Shown in pieces: positions 16,946 to 25,735 of a DNA stretch of 64,000 nucleotides. Each line of letters starts with the position of its first letter. Positions within the stretch are counted from its first letter, which is position 1. A program made the position numbers and the translations under genes. Source of the stretch: Hymenobacter sp. CRA2 (lineage in GTDB: Bacteria; Bacteroidota; Bacteroidia; Cytophagales; Hymenobacteraceae); assembly GCF_002007105.1 (NCBI RefSeq), contig NZ_MVBC01000018.1, forward strand, positions 47,970 to 111,969, written 5' to 3'. Under the pieces are notes generated by a model. That model was not told where the DNA came from and ran no database searches. It was given only the letters and a program-made list of their open reading frames with translations.

Positions 16946-16990
16946 ACCTTAAAGTTTCCTCTACCACTTCCAGATCCGAATTCCTTCCCC

Positions 16991-17665
16991 ATGCCTTCCA
17001 TCCTCCTCGTCGAAGACGAACCGGCCCTGGCCATGATTGTGAAAGACAGCCTGGAAGTGCGCGGCTTCGAGGTGCGCTACGCCGCCGACGGGCAGGAGGG
17101 CCTGGCGCTGTTTCGCCAGCAGTGCCCCGACATCGTGGTGGCCGACGTGATGATGCCCAAGCTGGACGGTTTTTCGCTGGCCGAGCAGATCCGGCGCGAC
17201 AACCCCGCGGTGCCCATCATCTTCCTCACGGCCCGCGGGCAGCCCGCCGACGTGGTGCGCGGCTTTGAGCTGGGCGGCAATGACTACCTGAAGAAGCCCT
17301 TCAGCATGGACGAGCTGATTGTGCGCATTCGGGCCCGGCTGGGCCAGGCGGCGCCGGCGGCCGCCCCTGCCGGCGTCCTCAGCATCGGCCAGTACCGCTT
17401 CGACCACCCCAAGCAGCGCCTGCACCGGCAGGGCCGCGAGGAGCAACTCACCCACCGCGAAGCCGAGCTGCTCAAGTGCCTCTACGACCAGCGCAACCAG
17501 GTACTGGAACGCGCCACGGTGCTGCGGGAGCTGTGGGGCGACGACAACTTTTTCAACGGCCGCAGCCTCGACGTGTTTATCACGCGCCTGCGCCGCTACC
17601 TCAAGGACGACCCCCAGGTGCAGATTGTGAACGTGCGCGGCATCGGCTACAAGCTGATGCTGTAG
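16991..17665 (+). CDS. OmpR-family response regulator
   Basis: The 224-residue regulator has a receiver domain (1-120) with acidic pocket ED at 8-10, phospho-acceptor D52 in VVADVMMPKLDG, and conserved Lys in YLKKPF, then an OmpR/PhoB-type winged helix (about 133-224) ending in VQIVNVRGIGYKLML. The frame is open upstream to 16823, but that part lies inside the repeat; the ATG at 16991 directly precedes the receiver strand. It should be phosphorylated by the kinase at 15345 and bind phased direct repeats such as those at 15244-15283. Confidence 0.94.
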   Translation: MPSILLVEDEPALAMIVKDSLEVRGFEVRYAADGQEGLALFRQQCPDIVVADVMMPKLDGFSLAEQIRRDNPAVPIIFLTARGQPADVVRGFELGGNDYLKKPFSMDELIVRIRARLGQAAPAAAPAGVLSIGQYRFDHPKQRLHRQGREEQLTHREAELLKCLYDQRNQVLERATVLRELWGDDNFFNGRSLDVFITRLRRYLKDDPQVQIVNVRGIGYKLML

Positions 17666-17915
17666 GGTTGAGGCATTGGTCTGCTCCGAAGCCTCTAGCC
17701 GCAGGCCGTACCCTTCCAAAGTGGCAACGACGACTTGCCGTTTTGAAAGCCCAGGATGACAGGCAAACGGCACGCCATAATTTTATCCACTCATTATCAA
17801 CGCAGTAAAGCACTAACACTACTCTGATACTGATTCGGCCCGCAGGTTGACTTGCGGAACCGCACGCGCCGGGCTCAACCGGGTTGGTTGGCAGCGGCGC
17901 GGCTGATTAGCGCCG

Positions 17916-19013
17916 ATGAAAACCTTGCTGCTTCTGGGACTAGCCGCCCTGTCCCCAACCCTGCTGGCCGCCCAAACCACCGCCGACTCTGCCGCCACAA
18001 CGGCGACAAAGCCGCTGACGGGGTACGGCTTCGTGGATGGCTACTACGGCTACGACTTCACCGGCCAGAGCCAGACGCGGCCGGGCTTTTTGTACTCGCA
18101 CAGCCGCGCCAACGAGTTTGCCCTCAACAACGTCGTGCTGGGCCTGCGCTACCAGGACGAGCGGGTGCGCGGGGCCGTGGCGCTGCACACGGGGACCTAC
18201 GTGGAAGCCAACTACGCCGCCGAGCCCGCGGTGCTCCGGCACGTGTACGAAGCTTACGCCGGCTTCCGGCCCTTCCACAAGGCCTGGCTGGATGTGGGCA
18301 TCTTCTCTTCCCACATCGGCTTCGAGTCGGCCCTGAGCAAGGACAACTGGACGCTCACGCGCTCCATCATGGCCGAAAACTCGCCCTACTACGAAAGCGG
18401 CGCCCGCCTCAGCTACGAGGTCGGACCTAAGCTGACGCTGACCGGGCTGGTGCTCAACGGCTGGCAGAACCTGCGCGAGACCAACCGCGCCAAAGCCCTG
18501 GGCTGGCAACTGCAGTGGAAGCCCACCGACAAGCTCCTGCTCAACTCCAGCAGCTTCTACGGCAACGAGCAGCCCCGCGACTCCGCCCGGCGCCGCCGCT
18601 ACTTCCACGACTTGTACCTCAGCTACGCCGCCACCGACCGGCTCAGCCTCGCCGCCGTCTTCGACGTGGGCGCGCAGCAACGTTCGGCGGGCCAGCGCGG
18701 CACCGATACCTGGTACGCGGGCACCGCCTTGGCCCGCTACCAGTTCAGCCCGAAGTGGGCGGCTGCGGCCCGCTATGAGTTCTACCGGGCCGAGCGGGGC
18801 GTCGTCATCCGCAGTCTTTCGCCCTTACCTACCGACGCCGATTTTCGCGTCGGCGGTGGCTCGGTGAACGTAGATTACGCCCCCGCCGCCAACGTGCTGG
18901 TGCGCGTGGAAGGGCGGGTGCTGCGCAGCCCCAACCGGCCGTTTGCCAACGACGCCGAGCAGCCCACCACCCGATACGCCAACGTTACCAGCAGCGTCGC
19001 GCTGAGTTTTTAA
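17916..19013 (+). CDS. Porin-like outer-membrane beta-barrel protein
   Basis: The 365-residue protein starts with a signal peptide (LLLLGLAALSPTLLAAQ) and consists of alternating beta strands ending in SSVALSF with C-terminal Phe, the mark of outer-membrane barrels. Segments such as GYGFVDGYYGYDF, HVYEAYAGFRP, DVGIFSSHIGFES and SPYYESGARLSYE match a Bacteroidota porin family of about 350-400 residues. It should form a diffusion channel; the substrate is unknown. It stands alone, about 250 nt after the response regulator. Confidence 0.85.
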   Translation: MKTLLLLGLAALSPTLLAAQTTADSAATTATKPLTGYGFVDGYYGYDFTGQSQTRPGFLYSHSRANEFALNNVVLGLRYQDERVRGAVALHTGTYVEANYAAEPAVLRHVYEAYAGFRPFHKAWLDVGIFSSHIGFESALSKDNWTLTRSIMAENSPYYESGARLSYEVGPKLTLTGLVLNGWQNLRETNRAKALGWQLQWKPTDKLLLNSSSFYGNEQPRDSARRRRYFHDLYLSYAATDRLSLAAVFDVGAQQRSAGQRGTDTWYAGTALARYQFSPKWAAAARYEFYRAERGVVIRSLSPLPTDADFRVGGGSVNVDYAPAANVLVRVEGRVLRSPNRPFANDAEQPTTRYANVTSSVALSF

Positions 19014-19140
19014 GCCAGCGGCATTGCCCCGTTGCCGCGCTGTAGGCGGCTTGGGCGTCTGCCCCGAGCTGCGTAGTTTTGAAGAAGTAGCCGCTACTGC
19101 CCGGCGCCTTTTACCGGGTCCGGGCCCGTCTTTTTATCCG

Positions 19141-19497
19141 ATGCACTCTTATACCCCCGGCCTGCACGTGCTGGCCACGTTCACCGCGTCCCCGGCCCCG
19201 CTGACGGATGCGGCGGCCTGCCAGGCGTTTTTCGATGAGCAAATCAGCCAGCACGGCCTCAGCAAAGTAGGCGAAGCCTACCACAGCTTCCCCGGCAGCG
19301 GCGGCTTCACGGCGGTGGTGGCCCTCACCGAGTCGCACCTGAGCATCCACACCTGGCCGGAGTACGGCCTGGCCACCTTCGACGTGTTTCTCTCCAATTA
19401 CCGTCGCGACAACTCGGCCACCGTCCGGCAGCTGTACGCGGCCACTCTGGCCTTCTTCGGAGGCCGCGAGCAGAGCCTAACGGAAGTGCGCCGATGA
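19141..19497 (+). CDS. S-adenosylmethionine decarboxylase family protein (SpeD-like)
   Basis: The 118-residue product matches prokaryotic AdoMet decarboxylase proenzymes. The self-cleavage site is E64-S65 in LTESHLSIHTWPE, where Ser becomes the pyruvoyl group, and H70 is the conserved processing His. In canonical enzymes DVF is followed by T-C-G, the Cys being the general acid; here it is DVFLSN, so Ser85 takes that place. The expected reaction is decarboxylation of AdoMet to the aminopropyl donor for spermidine synthesis, but some SpeD homologues act on ornithine or arginine, so the substrate is open. It overlaps the DUF4178 gene by 4 nt (ATGA) and heads the polyamine-type cluster. Confidence 0.85.
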   Translation: MHSYTPGLHVLATFTASPAPLTDAAACQAFFDEQISQHGLSKVGEAYHSFPGSGGFTAVVALTESHLSIHTWPEYGLATFDVFLSNYRRDNSATVRQLYAATLAFFGGREQSLTEVRR

Positions 19498-20828
19498 GCG
19501 AAACCGCTACGCTACCCACCGCCAATTCGGCCGAGCTGGAATGCCCACAGTGCCAGCACCGCATCACGTACTACGACGTCGAGAACAGCACGCACTACGC
19601 CTGTCCGCAGTGCCACTCGTACTTCGAGTACGAAGACCCCAAGCCGCCGCGCCTCCTCGGCAAGTTCCAGGCCGGGCCCGAATTCCAGCCTCAGCTCATT
19701 CCGCTGGGCGCCACCGGCCTGATGCCCGACGGCCAGACCTACCGGGTGGTAGGCTACTCGGCGCGCGCCGAAGCCGCCTCCCGCGCCTACCACTGGGGCG
19801 AGTACGTGCTGTTTTGCCCGCCGGCCACCTACGCGCAGCTGGCCGTGTACGACTTCCATTGGTCGTTTATCCGCCCTACCAAGCAGCTCTACAAGGTTCA
19901 ATTCCCGACCTCCCGCAGTGCTTACGTGGCCGTGGGCGACCAGGACTACCGCATTTACAACAAGTACTCGCCCGTGGTCTGGTACGCCGTGGGCGAGTTC
20001 GACTACGACATCCGGGAGGATGAAAAGCTGGAGGTAACCGAGCACATCGACCCTCCCTACATGCTGGTCGAGGAAAAGGCCAAGGGGGACGCACACGCCT
20101 CCTGGTACCTGGCCGAGTACATGACGCGCAAGCAGGTGGCCACGGCGTTCAATCTGCCCGCGGGCACGCTGCCGCCGCCCAACGGCACCGGGGCCATCGA
20201 GCCCGCGCCCGGCGAGGATACGTGGCAGCCCCTGCTCTACATCAGCTTCGGGCTGGCGCTGGTAGCCATCGTGCTGCAGATACTGCTTAGTTCGGTGTAT
20301 TCGCCGAACACGTTGCTGCAATACAACTTCGCCACGGAGCAGAACCTGGCGGCCAAGGATGTACTGGGCCAAAGCCAGGTACTCGTCACGCCTTCATTTA
20401 CGGTGAATGGCCCCACGGCCCTGTACTTCGACATGCACGTGGGACTGGACAACCAGTGGCTGGAGCTGCCGGTGAGCATGGTGAACGAGCAAACCGGCCA
20501 GGGCTACGAATTCACCAAGACCTTCGAGTACTACCACGGCTACGAGGGCGGGGAAAGCTGGAGCGAGGGCAGCATGAACGCCGACGCGACCCTGGCGCAA
20601 GTGCCGGCCGGGCGCTACCACCTGAATCTTTATCCGCAGTCCGAAAACACCACGAGCCTATCCGGCCAGCTCAGCGTGACCGAGCACCCGGTGTTGCAGT
20701 CCAACCTGCTGCTGCTGATAGCCCTGCTGCTGGTCTTCCCCGTCTTGCAGTTCATCCGCCGCGGCTACCACGAAAGCAGCCGCTGGACCAACAGCGACTA
20801 CGGCCCCCAGGAAAACGACAACGAATAA
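19494..20828 (+). CDS. Zinc-ribbon / DUF4178 membrane protein
   Basis: The 444-residue protein begins with a zinc ribbon (CPQC at 17-20 and CPQC at 36-39), followed by a DUF4178-type region of about 70-215 with YRVVGYSAR, WGEYVLFCP and YMLVEEKAK. A TM helix lies near 245-266, an extracytoplasmic-looking beta-rich domain spans about 280-405, and a second TM helix follows near 410-430. DUF4178 proteins are known from clusters with SpeD, DUF350 and spermidine-synthase-like proteins, but their function is not established. Translational coupling to the SpeD gene through the ATGA overlap suggests they act together. Confidence 0.8.
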   Translation: MSETATLPTANSAELECPQCQHRITYYDVENSTHYACPQCHSYFEYEDPKPPRLLGKFQAGPEFQPQLIPLGATGLMPDGQTYRVVGYSARAEAASRAYHWGEYVLFCPPATYAQLAVYDFHWSFIRPTKQLYKVQFPTSRSAYVAVGDQDYRIYNKYSPVVWYAVGEFDYDIREDEKLEVTEHIDPPYMLVEEKAKGDAHASWYLAEYMTRKQVATAFNLPAGTLPPPNGTGAIEPAPGEDTWQPLLYISFGLALVAIVLQILLSSVYSPNTLLQYNFATEQNLAAKDVLGQSQVLVTPSFTVNGPTALYFDMHVGLDNQWLELPVSMVNEQTGQGYEFTKTFEYYHGYEGGESWSEGSMNADATLAQVPAGRYHLNLYPQSENTTSLSGQLSVTEHPVLQSNLLLLIALLLVFPVLQFIRRGYHESSRWTNSDYGPQENDNE

Positions 20829-20837
20829 GCCCGCCTT

Positions 20838-21035
20838 ATGGAAACCTTACTCGCCTTTGCCCGTCGCCACTGGTTTTACTCGCTGCTCGTGCTGCTGGGC
20901 TTCGGTACCTTCATCTGGGCCAACCTGACGGGCCGCCGCCTGCTCGGTGACGACAACGAATCGACGGAAAACATCAACGGCACCCGCAGCCACTCCGGCG
21001 GCCGCTCCGGCCACGGCGTCTACTACCACAAATAA
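20838..21035 (+). CDS. Tiny single-span membrane protein with Gly/Ser/His tail
   Basis: This 65-residue protein has one TM helix (WFYSLLVLLGFGTFIWANL, about 12-30) and a polar tail rich in Asn, Ser, Gly and His (SHSGGRSGHGVYYHK). It begins 9 nt after the DUF4178 stop, so it is very likely in the same operon. No named family is recognised. The tail could bind metal or a partner, but that is inference only. Confidence 0.7.
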   Translation: METLLAFARRHWFYSLLVLLGFGTFIWANLTGRRLLGDDNESTENINGTRSHSGGRSGHGVYYHK

Positions 21036-21138
21036 GGCTGTGAGTTGAGGAGGGTAAGAGTTTAGGAGTTGTCGGCCCAAAACCGCTCCCTGTTACCCTT
21101 TAATCACTCATACCCTCCTACCCTCTTAACCTTCCCTT

Positions 21139-21354
21139 ATGGAATACCTCAACTTCAAGCTCATCATCGCCTCGGTCTTGTATTCGGTGCTGGGCATCCT
21201 GATTCTGGTGGTCAGCTTCATCATCTTCGACAAGCTGACGCCCAAGACCCTGTGGAAGGAAATCATCGACGAGCACAACACAGCCCTGGCCATCGTGGCA
21301 GCCGCGTTTATGCTCGCGGTGGCGTTGATTATCAGTTCGGCAATTCATGGCTAA
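21139..21354 (+). CDS. DUF350 family membrane protein
   Basis: The 71-residue protein has two TM helices (about 9-30 and 48-68) with the DUF350 features LTPKTLWKEIIDEHNTALAI between them and AAAFMLAVALIIS in the second helix. Larger DUF350 proteins such as E. coli YjfL contain repeats of this unit; this is a single unit and would need to oligomerise. YjfL is also encoded near a glutathionylspermidine-synthase-like gene, a parallel link to polyamines. Its 3' end overlaps the spermidine-synthase-like gene by 8 nt. Confidence 0.85.
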   Translation: MEYLNFKLIIASVLYSVLGILILVVSFIIFDKLTPKTLWKEIIDEHNTALAIVAAAFMLAVALIISSAIHG

Positions 21355-22903
21355 CCAACCGGTGCTCCCGTCGGCCCGGCGCCGGACCGGCGAGGACCAC
21401 CTGCCGGCCCTGCTGCTGGGCTCGGTGTTCGTCATTGCCACCTGCGGGCTGATTTACGAGCTGATTGCGGGCACGCTGGCCAGCTACCTGCTCGGCGACT
21501 CAGTCACGCAGTTTTCCACCATCATCGGGGCCTACCTGTTTTCCATGGGCATCGGCTCGTGGCTGTCGCGCTTTCTCGACGCGCCCCTGCTGAAGTGGTT
21601 TATCCGGCTGGAAATTCTGGTGGGGCTGGTGGGCGGCTTGTCGGCTCCGCTGCTGTTCGTGCTCTTCGAGTACGTCACTTCCTTCCGCCTGATTCTCTAC
21701 ACGCTCGTCGGGCTGACGGGCATCCTGGTGGGGCTGGAAATTCCGCTGCTGATGCGCATTCTGGAAAACCGCTTCGAGTTCAAGGAGCTGGTTTCGCGCG
21801 TGTTCACCTTTGACTACATCGGGGCGCTGCTGGCCTCGCTGATTTTTCCGCTGGTGCTGGTGCCCCAGCTCGGGCTGATTCGCACTTCGCTGTTTTTCGG
21901 GGCCTTGAACGTAGCCGTGGCCGGGCTGCTGCTCTACCGCTTCGGCGAGACGCGCCCCTACCGCCGCGGCTTCACGGCCGTGGTGGGCGTGGCCCTGCTC
22001 GTGCTGGCGGTGGGCTTCGCCTACGCCGAGCGCATTCAGGTGTACACCGAAACCATGGCCTTCCAGGACCAGGTGATATACAGCAAGAGCACGCCCTACC
22101 AGCGCATCGTGCTGACGAAGAACCAGCGCGAACTGCGCCTGTTTCTCAACGGCAACCTGCAGTTCAGCTCGGCCGACGAATACCGCTACCACGAGGCGCT
22201 GGTGCACCCGGCCATGCAGGCCCTGCCCCACGCCCGGCGCGTGCTGGTGCTCGGCGGCGGTGATGGGCTGGCCGTGCGCGAGCTGCTGAAGTACCCGCAG
22301 CTGCAGCAGATCCGGCTGGTGGACCTGGACGCGGGCATGACCCAGCTGTTTCAGCACAACGAGCAGCTGCTGGCCCTGAACCAACGCTCCCTGCTCAACC
22401 CCAAAGTGCAGGTCATCAACGGCGACGCCTACCGCTGGGTGCGCGCGGACACCACCCGCTACGACCTGCTGGTGGTGGACTTCCCCGACCCTTCCAACTA
22501 CAGCATCGGTAAGCTCTACAGCGCCGCTTTTTACCAGGAGCTGGACCACTTGCTCGCGCCCGGCGGGCTGATGGTGGTGCAGAGCACCTCGCCCTACGTG
22601 GCGCGCAAGTCGTTCTGGTGCATTAGCCACACGCTGCAGGCGGCGGGTTTCCACACCATTCCGTACCACCTCTACGTGCCTTCTTTCGGCGAATGGGGCT
22701 ACGTGCTGGCCGGCCGCAACGGCCACTGGCGCGGCGACGCAGGCCCGCTGCCACAGGGGCTGCGCTACATCACGCCGCAGTCCATCCGGCAGATGCTGGT
22801 ATTTCCGCCCGATATGGCCGAGCTGCCCACCGACATCAACCAGCTCAACAACCAAGCGCTGGTGCGCTACTTCGAGGAGGACTGGGGGCCCTACACGCAC
22901 TGA
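21347..22903 (+). CDS. Membrane-embedded spermidine synthase-like aminopropyltransferase
   Basis: The 518-residue protein joins an N-terminal block of about seven TM helices (residues 20-230) to a C-terminal spermidine-synthase domain (about 240-510). The AdoMet-type binding loop is VLVLGGGDGLAVREL near 296-310, with the acidic strand end IRLVDLDAGM after it, and the catalytic segment is LLVVDFPDPSNYSIGKLYS near 376-394. Soluble SpeE enzymes transfer an aminopropyl group from decarboxylated AdoMet to putrescine; the membrane-fused forms are largely untested. The upstream SpeD-like gene would supply the donor. Overlap with DUF350 and a 5-nt gap to the next gene show tight coupling. Confidence 0.9.
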   Translation: MANQPVLPSARRRTGEDHLPALLLGSVFVIATCGLIYELIAGTLASYLLGDSVTQFSTIIGAYLFSMGIGSWLSRFLDAPLLKWFIRLEILVGLVGGLSAPLLFVLFEYVTSFRLILYTLVGLTGILVGLEIPLLMRILENRFEFKELVSRVFTFDYIGALLASLIFPLVLVPQLGLIRTSLFFGALNVAVAGLLLYRFGETRPYRRGFTAVVGVALLVLAVGFAYAERIQVYTETMAFQDQVIYSKSTPYQRIVLTKNQRELRLFLNGNLQFSSADEYRYHEALVHPAMQALPHARRVLVLGGGDGLAVRELLKYPQLQQIRLVDLDAGMTQLFQHNEQLLALNQRSLLNPKVQVINGDAYRWVRADTTRYDLLVVDFPDPSNYSIGKLYSAAFYQELDHLLAPGGLMVVQSTSPYVARKSFWCISHTLQAAGFHTIPYHLYVPSFGEWGYVLAGRNGHWRGDAGPLPQGLRYITPQSIRQMLVFPPDMAELPTDINQLNNQALVRYFEEDWGPYTH

Positions 22904-22908
22904 GCCGC

Positions 22909-24570
22909 ATGATTAAGCAAGATGCCCCCGGAGCCGCGGCTTTCTCGCCCGGCCGACGCGACTTTGTGGCCCGCACGGCCCTGGGCGCGGCGGGTTTGCT
23001 GCTGAGCCCGGCGCTGCTGGATAGCTGCGCGCCGGCGGCCTCGCACGCCCACATTCAGGGCGGTATGCGCGGGGCTAATTTTTCGGTGGGCCACCTGCTG
23101 CGCGACCCCACGAAGCTACCCGCCCCCAGCCGCACGGTGCAGACCGATGTGCTCATCATCGGTGGGGGCGTAAGCGGACTAGCGGCCAAGCGCTGGCTGG
23201 CGCGCCACGGCCGCCGCGAGGTGCTGCTGGTGGAGCTGGAAGCCGCGGTGGGCGGCAACGCAGCCGGCGGGCGCAACGGCGTGTCGGCCTACCCGTGGGG
23301 CGCGCACTACCTGCCCGTGCCCGACGTGCGCAACCGCGAGCTGCTGGAGTTTCTGCAGGAGGCCGGCACCATCACCGGCTTCGCCCCCGACGGGCTGCCC
23401 ATCTACAGCGAATACCACCTCTGCCACGACCCGGAGGAGCGCCTGCTCATCCACGGCCACTGGCAGAGCGGGCTGGTGCCCGAGCTAGGCGTGCCGGCCG
23501 CCGACCGGGAGCAGATCAGCCGCTTTTTCGGGCTGATCGATGAGCTGCGCCAGGCTCAGGGCGCAGACGGCCGCGACGCCTTTGCCATTCCGCTGGATAA
23601 GTCCTCCGCTGACCCGCGGTTTCGGCAGCTCGACGCGTTGTCCTTTGCCGACTACCTCGACCGGGAAGGCTATACCTCGCCCTACCTGCGCTGGTACCTC
23701 GATTACGGCTGCAAGGACGACTACGGCGCCACCGCGGCGCGCGTGTCGGCCTGGGCCGGGCTGCACTACTTTGCCAGCCGCAAGGGCCGCGCCCACAACG
23801 CCACCCACGCCGACGTGCTGACCTGGCCGGAAGGCAACGGATTTCTGGTGGAACACCTGCGCCGCCAGGCCCCCGACAACATCCACTCCGGTCAGCTGGC
23901 CTACGACCTGCGCGAGACGCCCGCCGGTGTATCGGTGCTGACTTACGACGTGGCCACGCGCCAGACTACCCGCATCGAGGCGCGGCAGGTGCTGCTGGCC
24001 ACGCCCTACTTCGTGACGCGCCGCCTGCTGGCCCAGGTGCCCGACGCACCCACGCTCAGACCGGCGCCCTACCACGCGCCCTGGGTTATTGCCAACCTCA
24101 CCGTGGACGGGCTGCCGCAGGGCCCGGGCCAGCCCCTAAGCTGGGACAACGTGCAGTACGGTAGCGCCGCGGTGGGCTACATCGACGCCAACCACCAGGA
24201 CCTCGGCCTCCAGCCCGGGCCGCGCGTGATGACCTACTACTGCCCGCTCGCTCACACCGACCCCGACGCGGCCCGGCGCGAAGCTTACCAAACCAGCTAC
24301 GAGCAGTGGCTGCAGCGCATTCTGGCCGAGCTGGAAACTGCGCACCCCGGCATCACGCCCCGCGTGCAGCAGGCCGAAGTGTGGGTGTGGGGCCACGGCA
24401 TGGTGGCGCCCACGCCGGGCTACGTGTGGGGCGGCTCCCGCGCAACGGCCCGCCAGCCGCTGCGCCACAAGCTCTTCTTCGCCCACACCGACCTGAGCGG
24501 CATTTCTCTGTTCGAGGAAGCCTTTTACCAGGGCATCCGGGCAGCCACCGAAATGCTCCTGCCCGCGTGA
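22909..24570 (+). CDS. Tat-exported FAD-dependent amine-oxidase-like protein
   Basis: The 553-residue protein has a Tat signal (GRRDFVARTALGAAGLLLSP, about 15-34) followed by LLDSCAPA, so it may also be lipidated. The FAD-binding Rossmann motif VLIIGGGVSGLAAKRWLARHG spans about 80-100 (the motif is split as IIGGGVSGLAA and RWLARHG), then LVELEAAVGGNA. The overall layout is of NAD(P)/FAD amine oxidases or desaturases, and the C-terminal VWGGSRATARQPLRHK and LFFAHTDLSGISLFEEA fit the FAD-closing region. Oxidation of an exported polyamine or related amine is plausible from its neighbours, but is inference. It starts 5 nt after the synthase-like gene. Confidence 0.83.
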   Translation: MIKQDAPGAAAFSPGRRDFVARTALGAAGLLLSPALLDSCAPAASHAHIQGGMRGANFSVGHLLRDPTKLPAPSRTVQTDVLIIGGGVSGLAAKRWLARHGRREVLLVELEAAVGGNAAGGRNGVSAYPWGAHYLPVPDVRNRELLEFLQEAGTITGFAPDGLPIYSEYHLCHDPEERLLIHGHWQSGLVPELGVPAADREQISRFFGLIDELRQAQGADGRDAFAIPLDKSSADPRFRQLDALSFADYLDREGYTSPYLRWYLDYGCKDDYGATAARVSAWAGLHYFASRKGRAHNATHADVLTWPEGNGFLVEHLRRQAPDNIHSGQLAYDLRETPAGVSVLTYDVATRQTTRIEARQVLLATPYFVTRRLLAQVPDAPTLRPAPYHAPWVIANLTVDGLPQGPGQPLSWDNVQYGSAAVGYIDANHQDLGLQPGPRVMTYYCPLAHTDPDAARREAYQTSYEQWLQRILAELETAHPGITPRVQQAEVWVWGHGMVAPTPGYVWGGSRATARQPLRHKLFFAHTDLSGISLFEEAFYQGIRAATEMLLPA

Positions 24571-25655
24571 AACAGCCCTGGATCCGCTCCGCCTGGTTCG
24601 ACGGCCTGCTGGTGCTGGCCCCGCCGTTCGTGTCGCTGCTGGTGGTAATGCTGCTGCCGGCGGCCTTCCGTAGCACCCCGCAGATGCCCCTGCTCGGCTG
24701 GGTGGCGCTGGTGCTCTTCATCGACGTGGCGCACGTGTACAGCACCTTGTTTCGTACCTACCTCGACCCGGTGCGGCGGCGGCGGCAGGCCCGGCTGTAC
24801 TGGCTGGTGCCGCTAGGCTGCTACGCGGCCGGCGTGGCCTTGCACCACGTCAGCGGGCTGCTGTTCTGGCGGGTGCTGGCCTACCTGGCCGTGTTTCATT
24901 TCGTGCGCCAGCAGTACGGCTTCCTACGCCTGTACGCCCGCCACGAAAGCGCTCAGCCCCACCGCTGGCTGGATACGGCCGTGATTTACGGCGCTACGCT
25001 CTACCCGCTGCTCTACTGGCACTTATCCGCGCCGCGCAACTTCAACTGGTTTGTCGACGGCGACTTCGTGCAGACGGACTGGCCGCTGGGCCGCCTGCTG
25101 GCCACCGCGGCGTTTGCCGCGCTGCTGCTGGCTTATGCGGCCAAGGAATTGCGGCAGTGGCTCGGGGCGCACCGCTTCAATCTGCCGCGCAACCTGCTGG
25201 TGCTCGGTACGGCCGTGTCGTGGTACTTCGGCATCGTGTACTTCAACGGCGACCTGGCTTTCACGCTGCTCAACGTGGTGTCGCACGGCATTCCGTACCT
25301 GGCGCTGGTGTGGGCCAGCGGGCACGAGCCGCAGCCGGGCCAAACCAGCACGCGCCGCGGCGTGTGGGCCGGGCGCTACGGGCTGGTGCTGTTTCTGGGG
25401 CTGATTCTGACGTTGGCTTACCTGGAAGAAGGCGTGTGGGACGGGCTGGTATGGCGGGAGCACGGCGGCGTGTTCGGCTGGTTTCAGCACCTGCCGCGCG
25501 TAGCCGATGCCGCCCTGCTGGCCTGGCTGGTGCCGCTGCTGGCCCTGCCGCAGGCCACGCACTACGTGCTCGACGGCTTTATCTGGCGCCGCCCGCAGGC
25601 GGCACCGCGGGCGGCCGCTGCTCCTGCCGGGACGCGGGCTTTCGAAGCCGCCTGA
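24567..25655 (+). CDS. Polytopic membrane protein of the polyamine-type cluster
   Basis: The 362-residue protein begins with GTG at 24567, overlapping the previous stop by 4 nt (GTGA). It has about eight to nine TM helices. Several His residues sit at helix ends in conserved-looking settings: DVAHVYST, VFHFVRQQYG, LYWHLS, VVSHGIPY and ATHYVLDGFIW. Such spaced His sets occur in membrane di-metal oxygenases and also in carriers, so an enzymatic role is possible but unproven. I do not recognise the family. Its tight coupling places it in the same system as the amine-oxidase-like and synthase-like proteins. Confidence 0.75.
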   Translation: MKQPWIRSAWFDGLLVLAPPFVSLLVVMLLPAAFRSTPQMPLLGWVALVLFIDVAHVYSTLFRTYLDPVRRRRQARLYWLVPLGCYAAGVALHHVSGLLFWRVLAYLAVFHFVRQQYGFLRLYARHESAQPHRWLDTAVIYGATLYPLLYWHLSAPRNFNWFVDGDFVQTDWPLGRLLATAAFAALLLAYAAKELRQWLGAHRFNLPRNLLVLGTAVSWYFGIVYFNGDLAFTLLNVVSHGIPYLALVWASGHEPQPGQTSTRRGVWAGRYGLVLFLGLILTLAYLEEGVWDGLVWREHGGVFGWFQHLPRVADAALLAWLVPLLALPQATHYVLDGFIWRRPQAAPRAAAAPAGTRAFEAA

Positions 25656-25735
25656 GAGCAGGAAACTACAGGTCAGCCGGGCGGCGGGCGGTGCTTATGT
25701 TAGGTGCACCAACGCATTCTTTTCCCGCTCCCGCC

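Noticed and set aside
16823..16990. Extended N-terminus of the response regulator
   Set aside because: The extra codons lie in an inverted-repeat element and are absent from receiver-domain proteins.
25157..25735. Extended N-terminus of the GH2 protein
   Set aside because: It overlaps the polytopic membrane protein in another frame; the signal peptide begins at 25736.
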